64,000 nt of DNA from Pelomonas candidula. GTDB taxonomy: Bacteria > Pseudomonadota > Gammaproteobacteria > Burkholderiales > Burkholderiaceae_C. Made by a program: the position numbers and the translations under genes. The stretch covers positions 496,001 to 560,000 of the forward strand of contig NZ_JBIGIC010000001.1 of the NCBI RefSeq assembly GCF_043555985.1, written 5' to 3'. Positions 44,001-52,676 of the stretch are shown here, piece by piece; the first letter of the stretch is position 1; each line of letters starts with the position of its first letter. A model generated the notes under the pieces. It was not told the origin of the DNA, searched no databases, and saw only the letters and a program-made list of their open reading frames with translations.

Positions 44001-47000
44001 TCAGCCCGGTGACGGCGACCGTCTTGCCCGTGGCCGCGTTCTTGTCGCTGAAGGCGCCGGTGGACGTCGCCACGTTGAGCACGTCACCGCTGACCATGCC
44101 GGTGAAGCCTGCCGAGGCAGTGCTCAACGTCGCCGCGGTGGTCGTGTCGTAAACCTTGTTGGCGGCGGTGATGCCCGTGATCGCCGAGATCGTCGCCGGC
44201 GTGATGTTGGCCGTCGTGCTCGCGATGGTGCTCAGCAGGTTGTAGTTGCCCGCATCAGTGCCGCCCAGCGTCAAGCCGGTGATGCTGACCGCTTTGCCGT
44301 TGGCGACGTTCTTGTCGCTGAAGTTGCCCGTGGCCGTGGCCACGTTGACCACGTCGCCGGCCAGCAGCCCCGTGAAGCCCGCGGCGCTCGTGTTGAGCGT
44401 GGCCGTGGTGCTGCCGTCGTAGACCTTGTTGGCCGCCGTGATGCCCGTGATCGCGGCGAGCGGGGCCTGGGTGATGTCGGCGGTGGTCGTGGCCGTGCTG
44501 CTGGCCAGCGTGTAGTTGCCGGCGTCCGCGCCGCCCAGCGTCAGCCCGGTGATGGCGACCGTCTTGCCCGTGGCCGCGTTCTTGTCGCTGAAGGCGCCGG
44601 TCGAGGTCGCGACGTTGAGCACGTCACCCGTGACCATGCCGGTGAAGCCCGCCGCCCCGGTGCTCAGCGTGGCCGCGGTGGTCGTGTCGTAGACCTTGTT
44701 GGCCGCCGTGATGCCGGTGATCGCCGAGATCGTTGCCGGCGTGATGTTGGCCGTCGTGCTGGCCGTCGTCGAAGTCAGCGTGTAGTTGCCCGCATCCGTG
44801 CCGCCCAGGCTCAGCCCGACGATGCTCACCGTCTTGCCGTTGGCCACCGTCTTGTCGGCGAACGTGCCGCTGCCCGTGGCCACGCTCAGCACGTCGCCGC
44901 TGACCATGCCGGTGAAGCCGGCCGCGCTGGTGCTCAGCGTCGCCGCCACCGCGCCGTCGTAGACCTTGTTGGCCGCCGTGATGCCCGTGATCGCCGCGAT
45001 GGTGGCCGGCGTGATGTTGGCGGTCGTGCTGGCCGTCGTCGAAGCCAGCGTGTAGTTGCCGGCATCGGTGCCGCCCAGCGTCAGTCCGGTGATGGCGACC
45101 GTCTTGCCATTGGCGACGTTCTTGTCGCTGAAGTTGCCGGTCGACATCGCGACGTTGAGAACGTCGCCGCCCAGCAGCCCCGTGAAGCCGGCTGCACCTG
45201 TGCTCAGCGTGGCCGCGGTGGTGGCGTCGTAGACCTTGTCGGCCGCCGTGATGCCGGTGATGGCCGAGATCGTCGCCGGCGTGATGTTGGCCGTCGTCGT
45301 GGCCGTGCTGCTGGCCAGCGTGTAGTTGCCGGCATCCGCACCGCCCAGCGTCAGTCCGGTGATGGCGACCGTCTTGCCATTGGCGACGTTCTTGTCGCTG
45401 AAGTTGCCGGTGGAGGTCGCCGCCGTCAACACGTCGCCGCTCACCATGCCGGTGAAGCCGGCCGAGGCGGTGCTCAGCGTGGCCGCGGTGGTCGTGTCGT
45501 AGACCTTGTTGGCCGCGGTGATGCCCGTGATCGCCGAGATCGTGGCGGCGTTCACGGTCAGCGTGCCGGGCGCCGTGTAGCTGAGCGCGTAGCCGAGCGC
45601 GTCGACCGCGCCGGACGCGGTCAGCGAATGCGCGCCGACGACCGGGTTGCCCGAGGTGGACAGCGTGCCGCCAACCGCCACGCTCGGCGCGGTGCTGAAG
45701 ATCTGGCCTGCCGTATCGCCGTTCTGCACGCCCGTGAGGCTGGTGGTGGCCGCGACGGCCGTGCCGTAGGTGCGGGTCAGGTTGTCGGCCGTGATCGCGA
45801 CGGTCGGCTGTTCCCGGTAGACGGCGTTGACGCCGGCGCCCAGCGCCGCCGAGAAGTTGGTGGTGCTCTCGTCGCTGTCGTAGCGGAAGCGGCCGCTGCC
45901 GCTGCCCACCAGCGCGGTCAGCCCGGTGCTTCCCGCCACGGTGCCGGAGTACAGCGTGGCCCGGCCGCCGCTGCCGACGCTGACCGTGCCGCTGCCCGTG
46001 AGCATCAGGTTGCCGCCCGCGCCGGTGCCCGCCGCGGCCGCACTGCCGGCGTTCAGCACCACGGCATTGCTGAGGGTGCTGGTGCTGCTGACGGCCTCGC
46101 CGAGCGTCATGTCGCCGCTCACGGTGCTCAGATTGACGGTGCCGCTGCGCGTGATGCCGATCGTGTCGCCGGCGTTCACATTGCCCACCGTCAGCGCGCC
46201 TGCGTTCACATAGGCGATGGCGCCCGCCCCGGTCTTGGCGCCGATGGTGTTGACGGCATTGCCGACATTGGTGAGCGTGTAGCTGCCGGCGCCTTCCAGG
46301 CTCAGCTCGTTCGCCGTGATGGCCCCGGTCTGGGTCACGGCACCGGCGGAGGAAAGCCGCAGGAACAGACCCACGTTGGTGGTGCCCAGCACCGTCGCCG
46401 TGGTGCTGAAGATCCCCATGTTGCCGGCATCGCTGCCCGACACCATGACCGTATCGCCGGTCAGCGCAGTGCCCAGCGTCCCGGTGACCGAGTTCAGCGT
46501 TGCGTCGAGCGTTCCGGCCGCGACGGCGTTGACGCCGGTACCGCCGTTCACACTGACGGTCAGGTTGTTGGCGGCCTTCAGGCTCGTGTAGGCGCTGCTG
46601 GTGGCGGACACGGCGCCGCCGAAATCGTTGCTGGCATTCGTCAGCGTGATGTTGCCGGCGCCGGTGCTGAGGGTGGTGGCGCCGCCGACGATGACGGCGC
46701 CGGTCTGTGTCACGTCCTGGTTGGTGGTGGTGACGCTGAGGCTGGACGCGGCCGCACCGAGGCCTGTCGCGCCGATGGGGCCCAGCACCGTGGCGACGGT
46801 GTTGACGACGGTCACGTCGCCGCGCCCCGGGGCGCTGATGGCGCCGGCCAGCTGGTTGCCCGCATCGTTCAGGGTGACGGCCGCACTGCCGGCATTCACG
46901 GTGGTGGCGCCCGCCACGTAGGCGGTGCCGCTCTGCGTGACGGCGCCGTTAGCCGTGGCCGTGAGGCTGGCCGCTGCGTTGCCGCCGCCGGCCGCGCCGA

Positions 47001-49875
47001 TGGGGCCGAGGTTGAGGGCTTGGGCGTTGACCAGGGTCACCGCGCCGCTGCCGGTGGAGCTGACCGCGCCGGTGAGCTTGTTGTTGGCGTTGTCCAGCGT
47101 GACGGCACCGGTGCCGGCGCTGACGGTGGTGCTGCCATCGACATAGGCCGTGCCCGCTTGCGTGACGACATCGTTCGTCGTCGTCACGCTCAGGCTGGTG
47201 GCGCGGCTGCCGCTGCTGCCGATCTGGCCCAGGATGGTGGCCACGCTGTTGGCCAGGGTCACCGCGCCGCTGCCGACGGTCGTGATCGTGCCGACGAGCT
47301 GGTTGCCCGCGTCGTTGACGGTGATGGCGCCGCCGGTGTCGGTGCGCAGCAGCGTGGTGCCGCCGACCAGGGCCGCGCCGGTCTGCGTGATGCCGCCGCT
47401 GGCGGTGCGCACGCTCAGGCTGGCGGCCGGGCTGCCGCCAGTGCCGACGGCCCCCAGCACCAGGTCCACCGCATTGCGCAGCGTGACCGCCCCGGTGCCG
47501 CTGGAGCTGACCGCGCCGGCAAGCTGGTTGCCGGTGTTGGTCAGCGTCACGGCGCCGCTGCCCGTCGCGAGGGTGGTGGTGCCGGCGACGTAGGCCGTGC
47601 CGCTCTGGCCGACGTTGTCGTTGCTGGTGGTGACCGAGAGGCTGGCCGCCGCGGCACCGTTGGTGCCCAGCGTGCCCAGCGTGGTGGCGATGTCGTTGGC
47701 CAGCGTGACGGCGCCGGTACCGGTGGAATTGAAGGCGCCGGTGAACTGGTTGCCCGCCTGGTTGAGCGTGACGGCGCCGCTGCCGGCGCGCACGGTGGTT
47801 TCTCCGGTCACATAGGCCGGGCCGCTTTGCGTGACGGCGGCGTTGCTGGTCGTCACGTCCAGGCTCAGGGCCGAGCCGCTCGACGAACCGATGGCGCCGA
47901 GGTTGGTGGCACCGGTGTTCTTGATCGTCACGGCACCGGTGCCGGTGGAGCTGATGGCGCCGCCGAGCTGGTTGGCGGCGCTGTTGAAGGCCACCTCGCC
48001 GCTGCCGGCGTTCACGGTGGACGCCCCGGTCACCGTGAGCGCGCTGCCGGTGACCTGGGCGAAGGCGCCGTTGTTGGTCGTCACGTTCAGCGCGCCGCCC
48101 ACGGTGGCATTGGCCAGGGTCACATCGCCCTTGGAGATGGCGGTCAGGTTTCCGCTCAGCCCGGTGTTGATGGACGTGCCCGAGGCCATCGAGATCTGGC
48201 TGGCCGAGCTGCCGGGCGAGGCTCCGCCGAGCAGGGTGCCGGCATAGAGGTTGACGTGCAGCGTGCGGTCGGTGCCGCCGGCGGCAACGGAGCCGCCGGT
48301 GGCGAAATTGATGTCGCCCTGGGCCGCCAGCGTCAACGTGGCCGTTTGGGCCGCAGCGAGCGAGGTGGTGATGGCGCCGTTGACGGTGATGTCGCCATGG
48401 CCGAGGTTGGTGCCGGCGTTGTTGGTCTGCACGACGACGTTGGAGCCGTTGGTCAGCGCCGCCGCCAGCGACGTGGTGCTGAGGAAGGCATCGTCGTCGG
48501 TCGTGCCGAAGCTGCCGGAGACGTTGGTGTCGGTGACGGCGCCGATGGTCAGGTCGTTCGGGTCCAGCAGCCATGTGCCGCCGCGGCCCTTGCGGGCACT
48601 GACGTCGACCAGGCCGGTGCGCACGGTCAGCACCTGCTTGCCGGAGGTCTCGACTTGGCCGCCACTGCCCCCCAGCAGGCCGCCGCGCGCGGCGATGCTG
48701 CCGTCGAACGAGGTGTGGTCGTTGGACCAGACCACCACGGTGCCGCCGTCGCCGAGTCGCGTGGCGCTGGCGTCGATGCTGGCGCCGCGGGCGACCGACG
48801 TGGTGCTGACGTTCCACAGCTCGCCCTGGCCCTGGTTGCTGCCGCCCAGGTTGATCTGGCCGCCGCCGGTGGCGCCGGTCGCCGTGATGCTCGCGCCCGC
48901 CGCGATGTCGACATGGTCGGCCTCGAGCACGATGCGCCCGCCCCGGGCCACCAGGCTGCTGGCCGACAGCTCGCCGCTGTTGCGGATCACGCTGCCCTGC
49001 AGCGCCTGCGCGGCGCGCGCCGACATCAGGATCTGACCGCCCGGCGCCAGCACGGCCTGGCGGTTCTCGATCAGGGTCGCGACATCGGCCGGCGTCACGC
49101 GCAGCTTGGCCAGGCTGCCGCCGTCGAACTGCAGCTCGATGGCCTCGCCCGCCGCCAGCGCCACCGTGCCGGCCTGGGCCCGCACGACGCCGCCGTTGCG
49201 CACCTCGGGCGCCAGCAGCGCCACGTAGCCGCCGGGAGCCGCCGTGATCTGGCCCTCGTTGTCCACGCCGGCGGTGCTGCCGGCGCGCCCGAACACCAGC
49301 CGGCCGGCCATGAAGTCGTCCAGGCCCAACTGGTGCGTGGTGGCCACCAGCGCGCCCACGTCCACCTGCGCCGTCGGGGCGAAGTAGATGCCACTGGCGT
49401 TCGTCAGGAAGACCTGGCCGTTGGCGCTGAGGCGCCCGAAGATCTGGCTCGGCGCGCCACCGAGCACGCGGTTCAGCGCCACGCTGGAGGCGTCCGGCTG
49501 CCTGAACACCACGCTGGCGTTGCTGCCGATGTCGAAGCTGCGCCAGTCGATGGCTGCACGTGCCGAAGACTGGTTCACGACGAGGTTGGCGCCCCTCTGC
49601 TGCCAGCTGGCCTGGCCGGCCACGAGCTGGCCGCCCTGCGGCGTCGCGTCGGATGCCGGCGCCGGGCGCGACACGGCGACTGCGGACTGCGCCTGCGCGC
49701 CGAGCGCGCCAGCCCCCAGCGCCAGCAGCGTGACGACGGCGCGCAGGCCGGCGCGGCGCCCGCTGCGGCCGGCCTTGCCCCGGCCGCGGGCCCGCTCGTG
49801 GACGGCCACCCAGCAACCCTGGGCGACGCTCCAGACCAGACGGAAGATGCGATTCATGCTGGCGTGTTCGTGCAT
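41041..49875 (-). CDS. FHA-like two-partner-secretion exoprotein (TpsA) with long repeat arrays
   Basis: A 2944-residue secreted protein. It starts with an extended signal region (MNRIFRLVWSVAQGCWVAVHE, typical ESPR of large autotransported proteins; ATG at 49857 is an alternative start). A TPS/haemagglutination domain follows at about 60-330 (AAIDWRSFDIGSNASVVFRQ, GRLSANGQVFLTNASGIYF). At about 610-1090 there are seven roughly 73-residue repeats around TGAVTL...NQLAGA. An MBG-like domain sits at about 1350-1440 (NLTRTYGTAVAA). At about 1440-2710 fifteen YDG-type units follow, most exactly 90 residues, each with ANKVYD, GDVLNVAT and DAGNYTL. The last 130 residues form an Ig-like domain (MPDWLRYDAQAMRFTATAMP). 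It would be exported by the TpsB encoded 19 bases upstream and displayed as a fibre for adhesion or biofilm. Confidence 0.93.
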   Translation of the reverse strand: MHEHASMNRIFRLVWSVAQGCWVAVHERARGRGKAGRSGRRAGLRAVVTLLALGAGALGAQAQSAVAVSRPAPASDATPQGGQLVAGQASWQQRGANLVVNQSSARAAIDWRSFDIGSNASVVFRQPDASSVALNRVLGGAPSQIFGRLSANGQVFLTNASGIYFAPTAQVDVGALVATTHQLGLDDFMAGRLVFGRAGSTAGVDNEGQITAAPGGYVALLAPEVRNGGVVRAQAGTVALAAGEAIELQFDGGSLAKLRVTPADVATLIENRQAVLAPGGQILMSARAAQALQGSVIRNSGELSASSLVARGGRIVLEADHVDIAAGASITATGATGGGQINLGGSNQGQGELWNVSTTSVARGASIDASATRLGDGGTVVVWSNDHTSFDGSIAARGGLLGGSGGQVETSGKQVLTVRTGLVDVSARKGRGGTWLLDPNDLTIGAVTDTNVSGSFGTTDDDAFLSTTSLAAALTNGSNVVVQTNNAGTNLGHGDITVNGAITTSLAAAQTATLTLAAQGDINFATGGSVAAGGTDRTLHVNLYAGTLLGGASPGSSASQISMASGTSINTGLSGNLTAISKGDVTLANATVGGALNVTTNNGAFAQVTGSALTVTGASTVNAGSGEVAFNSAANQLGGAISSTGTGAVTIKNTGATNLGAIGSSSGSALSLDVTTSNAAVTQSGPAYVTGETTVRAGSGAVTLNQAGNQFTGAFNSTGTGAVTLANDIATTLGTLGTNGAAAASLSVTTSNDNVGQSGTAYVAGTTTLATGSGAVTLTNTGNQLAGAVSSSGTGAVTLRNAVDLVLGAVGTGGSPAASLSVRTASGGITQTGAALVGGTTLLRTDTGGAITVNDAGNQLVGTITTVGSGAVTLANSVATILGQIGSSGSRATSLSVTTTNDVVTQAGTAYVDGSTTVSAGTGAVTLDNANNKLTGAVSSTGSGAVTLVNAQALNLGPIGAAGGGNAAASLTATANGAVTQSGTAYVAGATTVNAGSAAVTLNDAGNQLAGAISAPGRGDVTVVNTVATVLGPIGATGLGAAASSLSVTTTNQDVTQTGAVIVGGATTLSTGAGNITLTNASNDFGGAVSATSSAYTSLKAANNLTVSVNGGTGVNAVAAGTLDATLNSVTGTLGTALTGDTVMVSGSDAGNMGIFSTTATVLGTTNVGLFLRLSSAGAVTQTGAITANELSLEGAGSYTLTNVGNAVNTIGAKTGAGAIAYVNAGALTVGNVNAGDTIGITRSGTVNLSTVSGDMTLGEAVSSTSTLSNAVVLNAGSAAAAGTGAGGNLMLTGSGTVSVGSGGRATLYSGTVAGSTGLTALVGSGSGRFRYDSDESTTNFSAALGAGVNAVYREQPTVAITADNLTRTYGTAVAATTSLTGVQNGDTAGQIFSTAPSVAVGGTLSTSGNPVVGAHSLTASGAVDALGYALSYTAPGTLTVNAATISAITGITAANKVYDTTTAATLSTASAGFTGMVSGDVLTAATSTGNFSDKNVANGKTVAITGLTLGGADAGNYTLASSTATTTANITPATISAITGITAADKVYDATTAATLSTGAAGFTGLLGGDVLNVAMSTGNFSDKNVANGKTVAITGLTLGGTDAGNYTLASTTASTTANITPATIAAITGITAANKVYDGAVAATLSTSAAGFTGMVSGDVLSVATGSGTFADKTVANGKTVSIVGLSLGGTDAGNYTLTSTTASTTANITPATISAITGITAANKVYDTTTAATLSTGAAGFTGMVTGDVLNVATSTGAFSDKNAATGKTVAITGLTLGGADAGNYTLASSTATTTADITQAPLAAITGITAANKVYDGSTTATLNTSAAGFTGLLAGDVVNVATATGNFSDKNVANGKAVSITGLTLGGTDAGNYNLLSTIASTTANITPATISAITGITAANKVYDTTTAATLSTASAGFTGMVSGDVLNVATSTGAFSDKNAATGKTVAVTGLTLGGTDAGNYTLASSTASTTANITPATISAITGITAANKVYDGSTTATLSTGAAGFTGLLGGDVLNVATSTGNFSDKNVANGKAVAVTGLTLGGTDAGNYTLTSTTASTTANITPATISAITGITAANKVYDTTTAATLSTTSAGFTGMVSGDVLNVATSTGAFSDKNAATGKTVNITGLTLGGTDAGNYTLASSTATTTADITQAPLAAITGITAANKVYDGNTSAVLTTTGAGFTGLLSGDVLNLAAATGNFSDKNVANGKTVTVSGMVLGGADAGNYALPTGAMTTTANITPATIAAITGITAANKVYDGATTATLNTGAAGFTGMVSGDVLNVATGSGTFADKNVANGKTVSIVGLSLGGTDAGNYTLTSTTASTTANITPATISAITGITAANKVYDTTTAATLSTASAGFTGMVTGDVLNVATATGAFSDKNAATGKTVNITGLALGGTDAGNYTLASSVATTTADITKAAMAAITGITAANKVYDGATTATLNTGSAGFTGLLAGDVVNVATATGNFSDKNVANGKTVSITGLTLGGTDAGNYNLLSTTASTTANITPATISAITGITAANKVYDTTAAATLSTSAAGFTGMVSGDVLNVATSTGAFSDKNAANGKTVAITGLTLGGTDAGNYTLASSTATTTANITQAPLSAVNGITAASKVYDATTTAAVDSTAAKLTGVLPGDVVSVAGATGTFANKNVGTGKVVTVAVTLGGADAGNYSLPVTTASADISRATLTQVTGIVALNKVEDGNAIATLATDGAVFNGKFSGDVLTVAQANGLFDNAHPGLNKPVAITGISLGGTDAGNYLLADTTATATASILARPPVLMTPFNLPLLPVAAGIVPPVLDFGNDVLVAGAPSLASPGSGPLASRDLDVRVLREPSALRGGDYQLYVPRELAGRNFAFTLPISLRGAIRAAAGTVRVQLADGRPMPDWLRYDAQAMRFTATAMPADGLPVLLYINLGNHQTAELSIELR
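41731..45560 (-). repeat. YDG-type tandem array inside the TPS exoprotein, 270-bp unit
   Basis: The AGACCTTGTT segment (encoding NKVYD on the minus strand) recurs at exact 270-base steps from 41991 to 45501, giving fourteen units. A fifteenth, degenerate unit lies at the 3' end. Units fall into alternating subtypes (VYDTTTAATLST...AFSDKNAATGK versus VYDGxTTATL...LLxGDV). A rare variant with CTCAGCAGGT occurs only at 42341 and 44231, exactly 1890 bases or seven units apart, showing duplication of blocks of several units. Unit length is a multiple of three, so gains and losses keep the frame. Confidence 0.93.
46600..48040 (-). repeat. second degenerate repeat array in the TPS exoprotein, about 73 residues per unit
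   Basis: Seven imperfect copies of a module with TGAVTL(x)N, LG(x)IG, SLSVTT, VTQSGTAYV(x)G, TTV and GNQL(x)GA. Copies differ much more from one another than the 270-bp YDG units do and vary in length by a few residues, so this array is older or under less homogenising recombination. It precedes the YDG array in the protein. Confidence 0.85.
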
Positions 49876-49894
49876 GGTGGGCCTCCCTGGGCTC

Positions 49895-51652
49895 TCAGAA
49901 CTGTTGGCTGGCCAGCAGCCAGAAGCGGTTGCGGCGCAGCGAGCCGTCCAGGTCGCGGCCCTGCGCGTCGGCCAGCGGATTGCTGCCGATGCGACGCGCC
50001 CAGACCCCGTTCAACGACGTGCCGCCCGGCGTCGAGTAGTCGACGCTCAGGCCGCCGCCCTTGAGCGAGTAGCGGCTGGGCGCCGTCGCGCCGACGAAGC
50101 CGTCGTCGACATAGGTCCGGATATGACCCCAGTCGCCGAACGCTGCGAGGCGCCAGCCCCCGCCGAGCCGCACGCGCAGCTCGGCACTGACGAGCTGGCC
50201 GCTGGCGCCACCGCCCTCGCTGACCGGGTAGGCCCGCACGCCCTGCGGGCCGCCGAGGTAGAACTTCTCCGACGAGTCCAGGTTGCGGTTCGCCCACTGC
50301 CCCTGCAGCGAGACGAAGGCCGACCACTCGCCCAGCAGCGCCTGCTCGCGCGCCAGCTGATAGCGAAGCTTGCGGAAGCTGCCGTCGGTGCGCGGGCCGG
50401 CGGCGTCGAAGGCCTGGCTGGGCGAGCCGTTCAGGTCCAGGCGACCGAACTGCGCGCCCACGTAGCCGGTCGTGGTGCCGGCGCCGCCGTGCTCGTCCAC
50501 CTCGTTGGCACTGAGGGCCACGGTCCAGACCTGCGAGTCGTAGACGGACGCATCGGCGCCGTTGGCCTTGTTGTGGAATCGCTTGTCGTCGACCCCCGCC
50601 TGAAGCAGCAGGTTGACATCGCGCAAGCGCACCAGCGGATGGCTCACATCCAGGCCCCAGGCGCTGGCCGTGCCGCGCGCGTTGAGGGCTTCGAAGTCGC
50701 CGACCAGGTGGTAGCGCAGCGCATTGCCGCTGAGCCCGATGCGTGTGCCGGCCGGCCCCACGGGCATGGACGCACCGAGCTGCACGAAGCTGCTGCCCCG
50801 GCTCGCGCTGGCCTGGGCCGTCCAGAGGTCGCCCAGGCCCATCGCGCCGTTGAGCGCCATCGACGCGTTCACGCGCGCCTCGCCGGTCGAGCGCGTGCCA
50901 CCGTTGTCGATGCCCGCGGCGCCCGACACGGTGGGCTTGTCTTGCAGGTTCAACACCACGGCGGTCTCGCCGGCAGCGCGCCCCGGCACCAGGCTGGCAC
51001 CCGCCTGCACGCCAGGGAGGTCGCCCACCAGCAGCAGGGCCCGGTCCAGCGCCACCAGGTCCAGCGCCTGCCCCGGCTGCTGCCCCTGCTCCAGCATTGC
51101 CAGCGCCCGCTCGGTCGACACATGCTGGCCGCTCTGCGCCACCTGCGTGCCACCGTAGCGGGCCTCGAGCACCTGCAGGGTCACGACGCCCTCGGTGACG
51201 TCCTGCGCCGGCAGGAAGACCCGCGCCAGACGGCCCGCGGCCGTGTAGCGCTTGGCCACCAGCGCGGCGGCCTCCTGCAGCTCCGCGAAGCTGATCGGGC
51301 GATCGAGATAACCCGTCACCATGCGCTGCAGCTGTGCGTCGCTCAACAGCGTGTTGCCCTGGAACCTGAACGACTTGACCGTGACCGTCGCACCCGAGGC
51401 CACCTGCAGCGTGGGCGGCGGCGTCGCCACGGTCGCGCCCTCGCCGGGCCTGGGCAGCACTGCGGCCTTGTTGCGCTGGTTCTGCTGCAGCAGCTGGCCC
51501 GCATCGGGCGCGGTCTGCGCGCCGACGGGCCCGCCCACCAGGCCGATGAGCATGGCCACGCCCCAGGCAGCGGCCGTCGGATGTCGGTCCGCTCGGCACG
51601 GGAATCGGAGGACTGTCAGGCGATGCGCTGCTGCCGGGTGTGTCGTTCGCAC
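49895..51652 (-). CDS. TpsB outer-membrane transporter, ShlB/FhaC/HecB family
   Basis: GTG 51652, preceded by GGGAGA, gives about 585 residues; an ATG at 51715 would add 21. A signal peptide (AMLIGLVGGPVGAQ) is followed by a short helix and linker. Two POTRA domains occupy about 80-230 of the longer form (VKSFRFQGNTLLSDAQLQRMV, FLPAQDVTEGVVTLQVLEARYG), and a 16-strand barrel fills the rest. The loop-6 motif is FYLGGPQGVRAYPVSEGG, with VRAY for the usual VRGY. The C terminus is RFWLLASQQF, ending in the aromatic residue recognised by BAM. It exports the TpsA protein encoded 19 bases downstream, in the usual tpsB-tpsA order. Confidence 0.93.
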   Translation of the reverse strand: MRTTHPAAAHRLTVLRFPCRADRHPTAAAWGVAMLIGLVGGPVGAQTAPDAGQLLQQNQRNKAAVLPRPGEGATVATPPPTLQVASGATVTVKSFRFQGNTLLSDAQLQRMVTGYLDRPISFAELQEAAALVAKRYTAAGRLARVFLPAQDVTEGVVTLQVLEARYGGTQVAQSGQHVSTERALAMLEQGQQPGQALDLVALDRALLLVGDLPGVQAGASLVPGRAAGETAVVLNLQDKPTVSGAAGIDNGGTRSTGEARVNASMALNGAMGLGDLWTAQASASRGSSFVQLGASMPVGPAGTRIGLSGNALRYHLVGDFEALNARGTASAWGLDVSHPLVRLRDVNLLLQAGVDDKRFHNKANGADASVYDSQVWTVALSANEVDEHGGAGTTTGYVGAQFGRLDLNGSPSQAFDAAGPRTDGSFRKLRYQLAREQALLGEWSAFVSLQGQWANRNLDSSEKFYLGGPQGVRAYPVSEGGGASGQLVSAELRVRLGGGWRLAAFGDWGHIRTYVDDGFVGATAPSRYSLKGGGLSVDYSTPGGTSLNGVWARRIGSNPLADAQGRDLDGSLRRNRFWLLASQQF

Positions 51653-51790
51653 TTGGTGTCTCCCACTGACAAGCCAGTGCCAATCCTTGCCCGCCGGCCA
51701 GAGCGCGCTTCTCACAAACTGCTACAAAACTTTTCCATTTCGTTCTTGCGCTGGCTAGCATCGCTCGCCTCAGCACGATTCGCAGGTTCG
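51653..51790. promoter_or_regulatory. divergent control region between the TPS operon and its candidate regulator
   Basis: The 138-base gap contains a stretch of unusually A+T-rich sequence for this genome (about 51714-51755, with CTACAAAACTTTTCCATTTCG). It separates the tpsB start from the REC-AraC regulator start. It is the expected site for both promoters and for regulator binding. No defined operator was identified. Confidence 0.45.
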
Positions 51791-52567
51791 ATGTCCCGAA
51801 CGTTCGCCCCCGCACCCATGCCGGCTGACGCCCTGGTGCGCCGCCAGCGTGTGCTGGTGGTGGCAGGCGATCTGGGAGAGCTGAAGGCCGTGACCGCGTT
51901 GCTCGGCGAACGCTTCGCGCTGTCGTTCGCCACCGACGGTTTGGGCGGCGTGCACCGCGCGCAGGGGCAGAGGCCAGACCTGATCCTGACGGATACCTGT
52001 CTGCCCGGCGTGGTGGACGGCTTCGTGGTCTGCCGCCTGCTGAAGGCCGATGCGCTGACCGCGGACATCCCGGTGATCTTCGTGTCGGCGCTGACCGCGC
52101 CCGGCGACCGGGTGCACGGCCTGGAGGTGGGCGCGGTGGACTACATCTGCAAGCCGCTGTGGCCCGCCGAAGTGCTGGCTCGCGTACAGGTGCACCTGCC
52201 CGGCTCGGCCCCCCCGGCTCCGACGGCGCGCGACCTGGACAGCGCCTTCGTCGAGGCCGCCAAGGCCTTGATCGACTCTCAGCTCAGTGCGCTGCCCTGC
52301 GCAGACCGGCTGGCCCGCGACGTGGGCCTGAGCGCGCGGCGGCTGTGCGAGATGTTCCGCCGGCACACGGGCATGACACTGCAGGCCTACATCAGCGAAC
52401 AGCGCATACGCGCCAGCCTGCATCTGCTGGAGCGCACGTCCATGAGCGTCCACGCGGTGGCCTACGAGGTGGGCTTCCACACGCCGGGAAACTTCTCGAC
52501 GGCCTTCCGGGCCCGCACCGGCATGACGCCACTGGCCTGGCGCCGCCAGCGCACGCTGGACTACTGA
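51791..52567 (+). CDS. response-regulator-like transcription factor: receiver domain plus AraC-type HTH
   Basis: From ATG 51791 the protein has 258 residues. The receiver spans about 18-135 with the expected phospho-acceptor Asp68 in LILTDTCLPG, Ser99 (VIFVSAL) and Lys121 (CKPLW). The usual acidic pair after strand 1 (VLVVDD) is replaced by VLVVAGD, so Mg2+ binding and phosphorylation may be impaired. The AraC/XylS-type domain fills about 155-255 (LARDVGLSARRLCEMFRRHTGMTLQAYISEQRI in parts, then VAYEVGFHTPGNFSTAFRARTGMTPLAWRR). It is divergent to the TPS operon, which it probably controls. No histidine kinase gene is adjacent. Confidence 0.9.
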   Translation: MSRTFAPAPMPADALVRRQRVLVVAGDLGELKAVTALLGERFALSFATDGLGGVHRAQGQRPDLILTDTCLPGVVDGFVVCRLLKADALTADIPVIFVSALTAPGDRVHGLEVGAVDYICKPLWPAEVLARVQVHLPGSAPPAPTARDLDSAFVEAAKALIDSQLSALPCADRLARDVGLSARRLCEMFRRHTGMTLQAYISEQRIRASLHLLERTSMSVHAVAYEVGFHTPGNFSTAFRARTGMTPLAWRRQRTLDY

Positions 52568-52676
52568 GTCCGCGCGCCAGCCGCGCGGCGCATACGCATA
52601 TTCGGCACCTGCAGAACCGGCCACCCGGCGGCGGCAGACAATGGCGCATCGACACAATCGACCCACCGCAGGCCCG

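Noticed and set aside
41731..45560. The regularly spaced near-identical 270-bp units as a CRISPR-like array
   Set aside because: Units are 270 bp and continuous, without short unique spacers. They lie within one long coding frame and encode a recognised YDG-type domain.
45628..50064. A 1478-codon plus-strand frame opposite the TPS exoprotein gene
   Set aside because: It is the complement of a GC-rich gene whose codon bias removes stops from other frames. Its product is low-complexity Arg/Ala/Gly/His, with no start context or domain. The minus strand has clear domains and repeats in frame.
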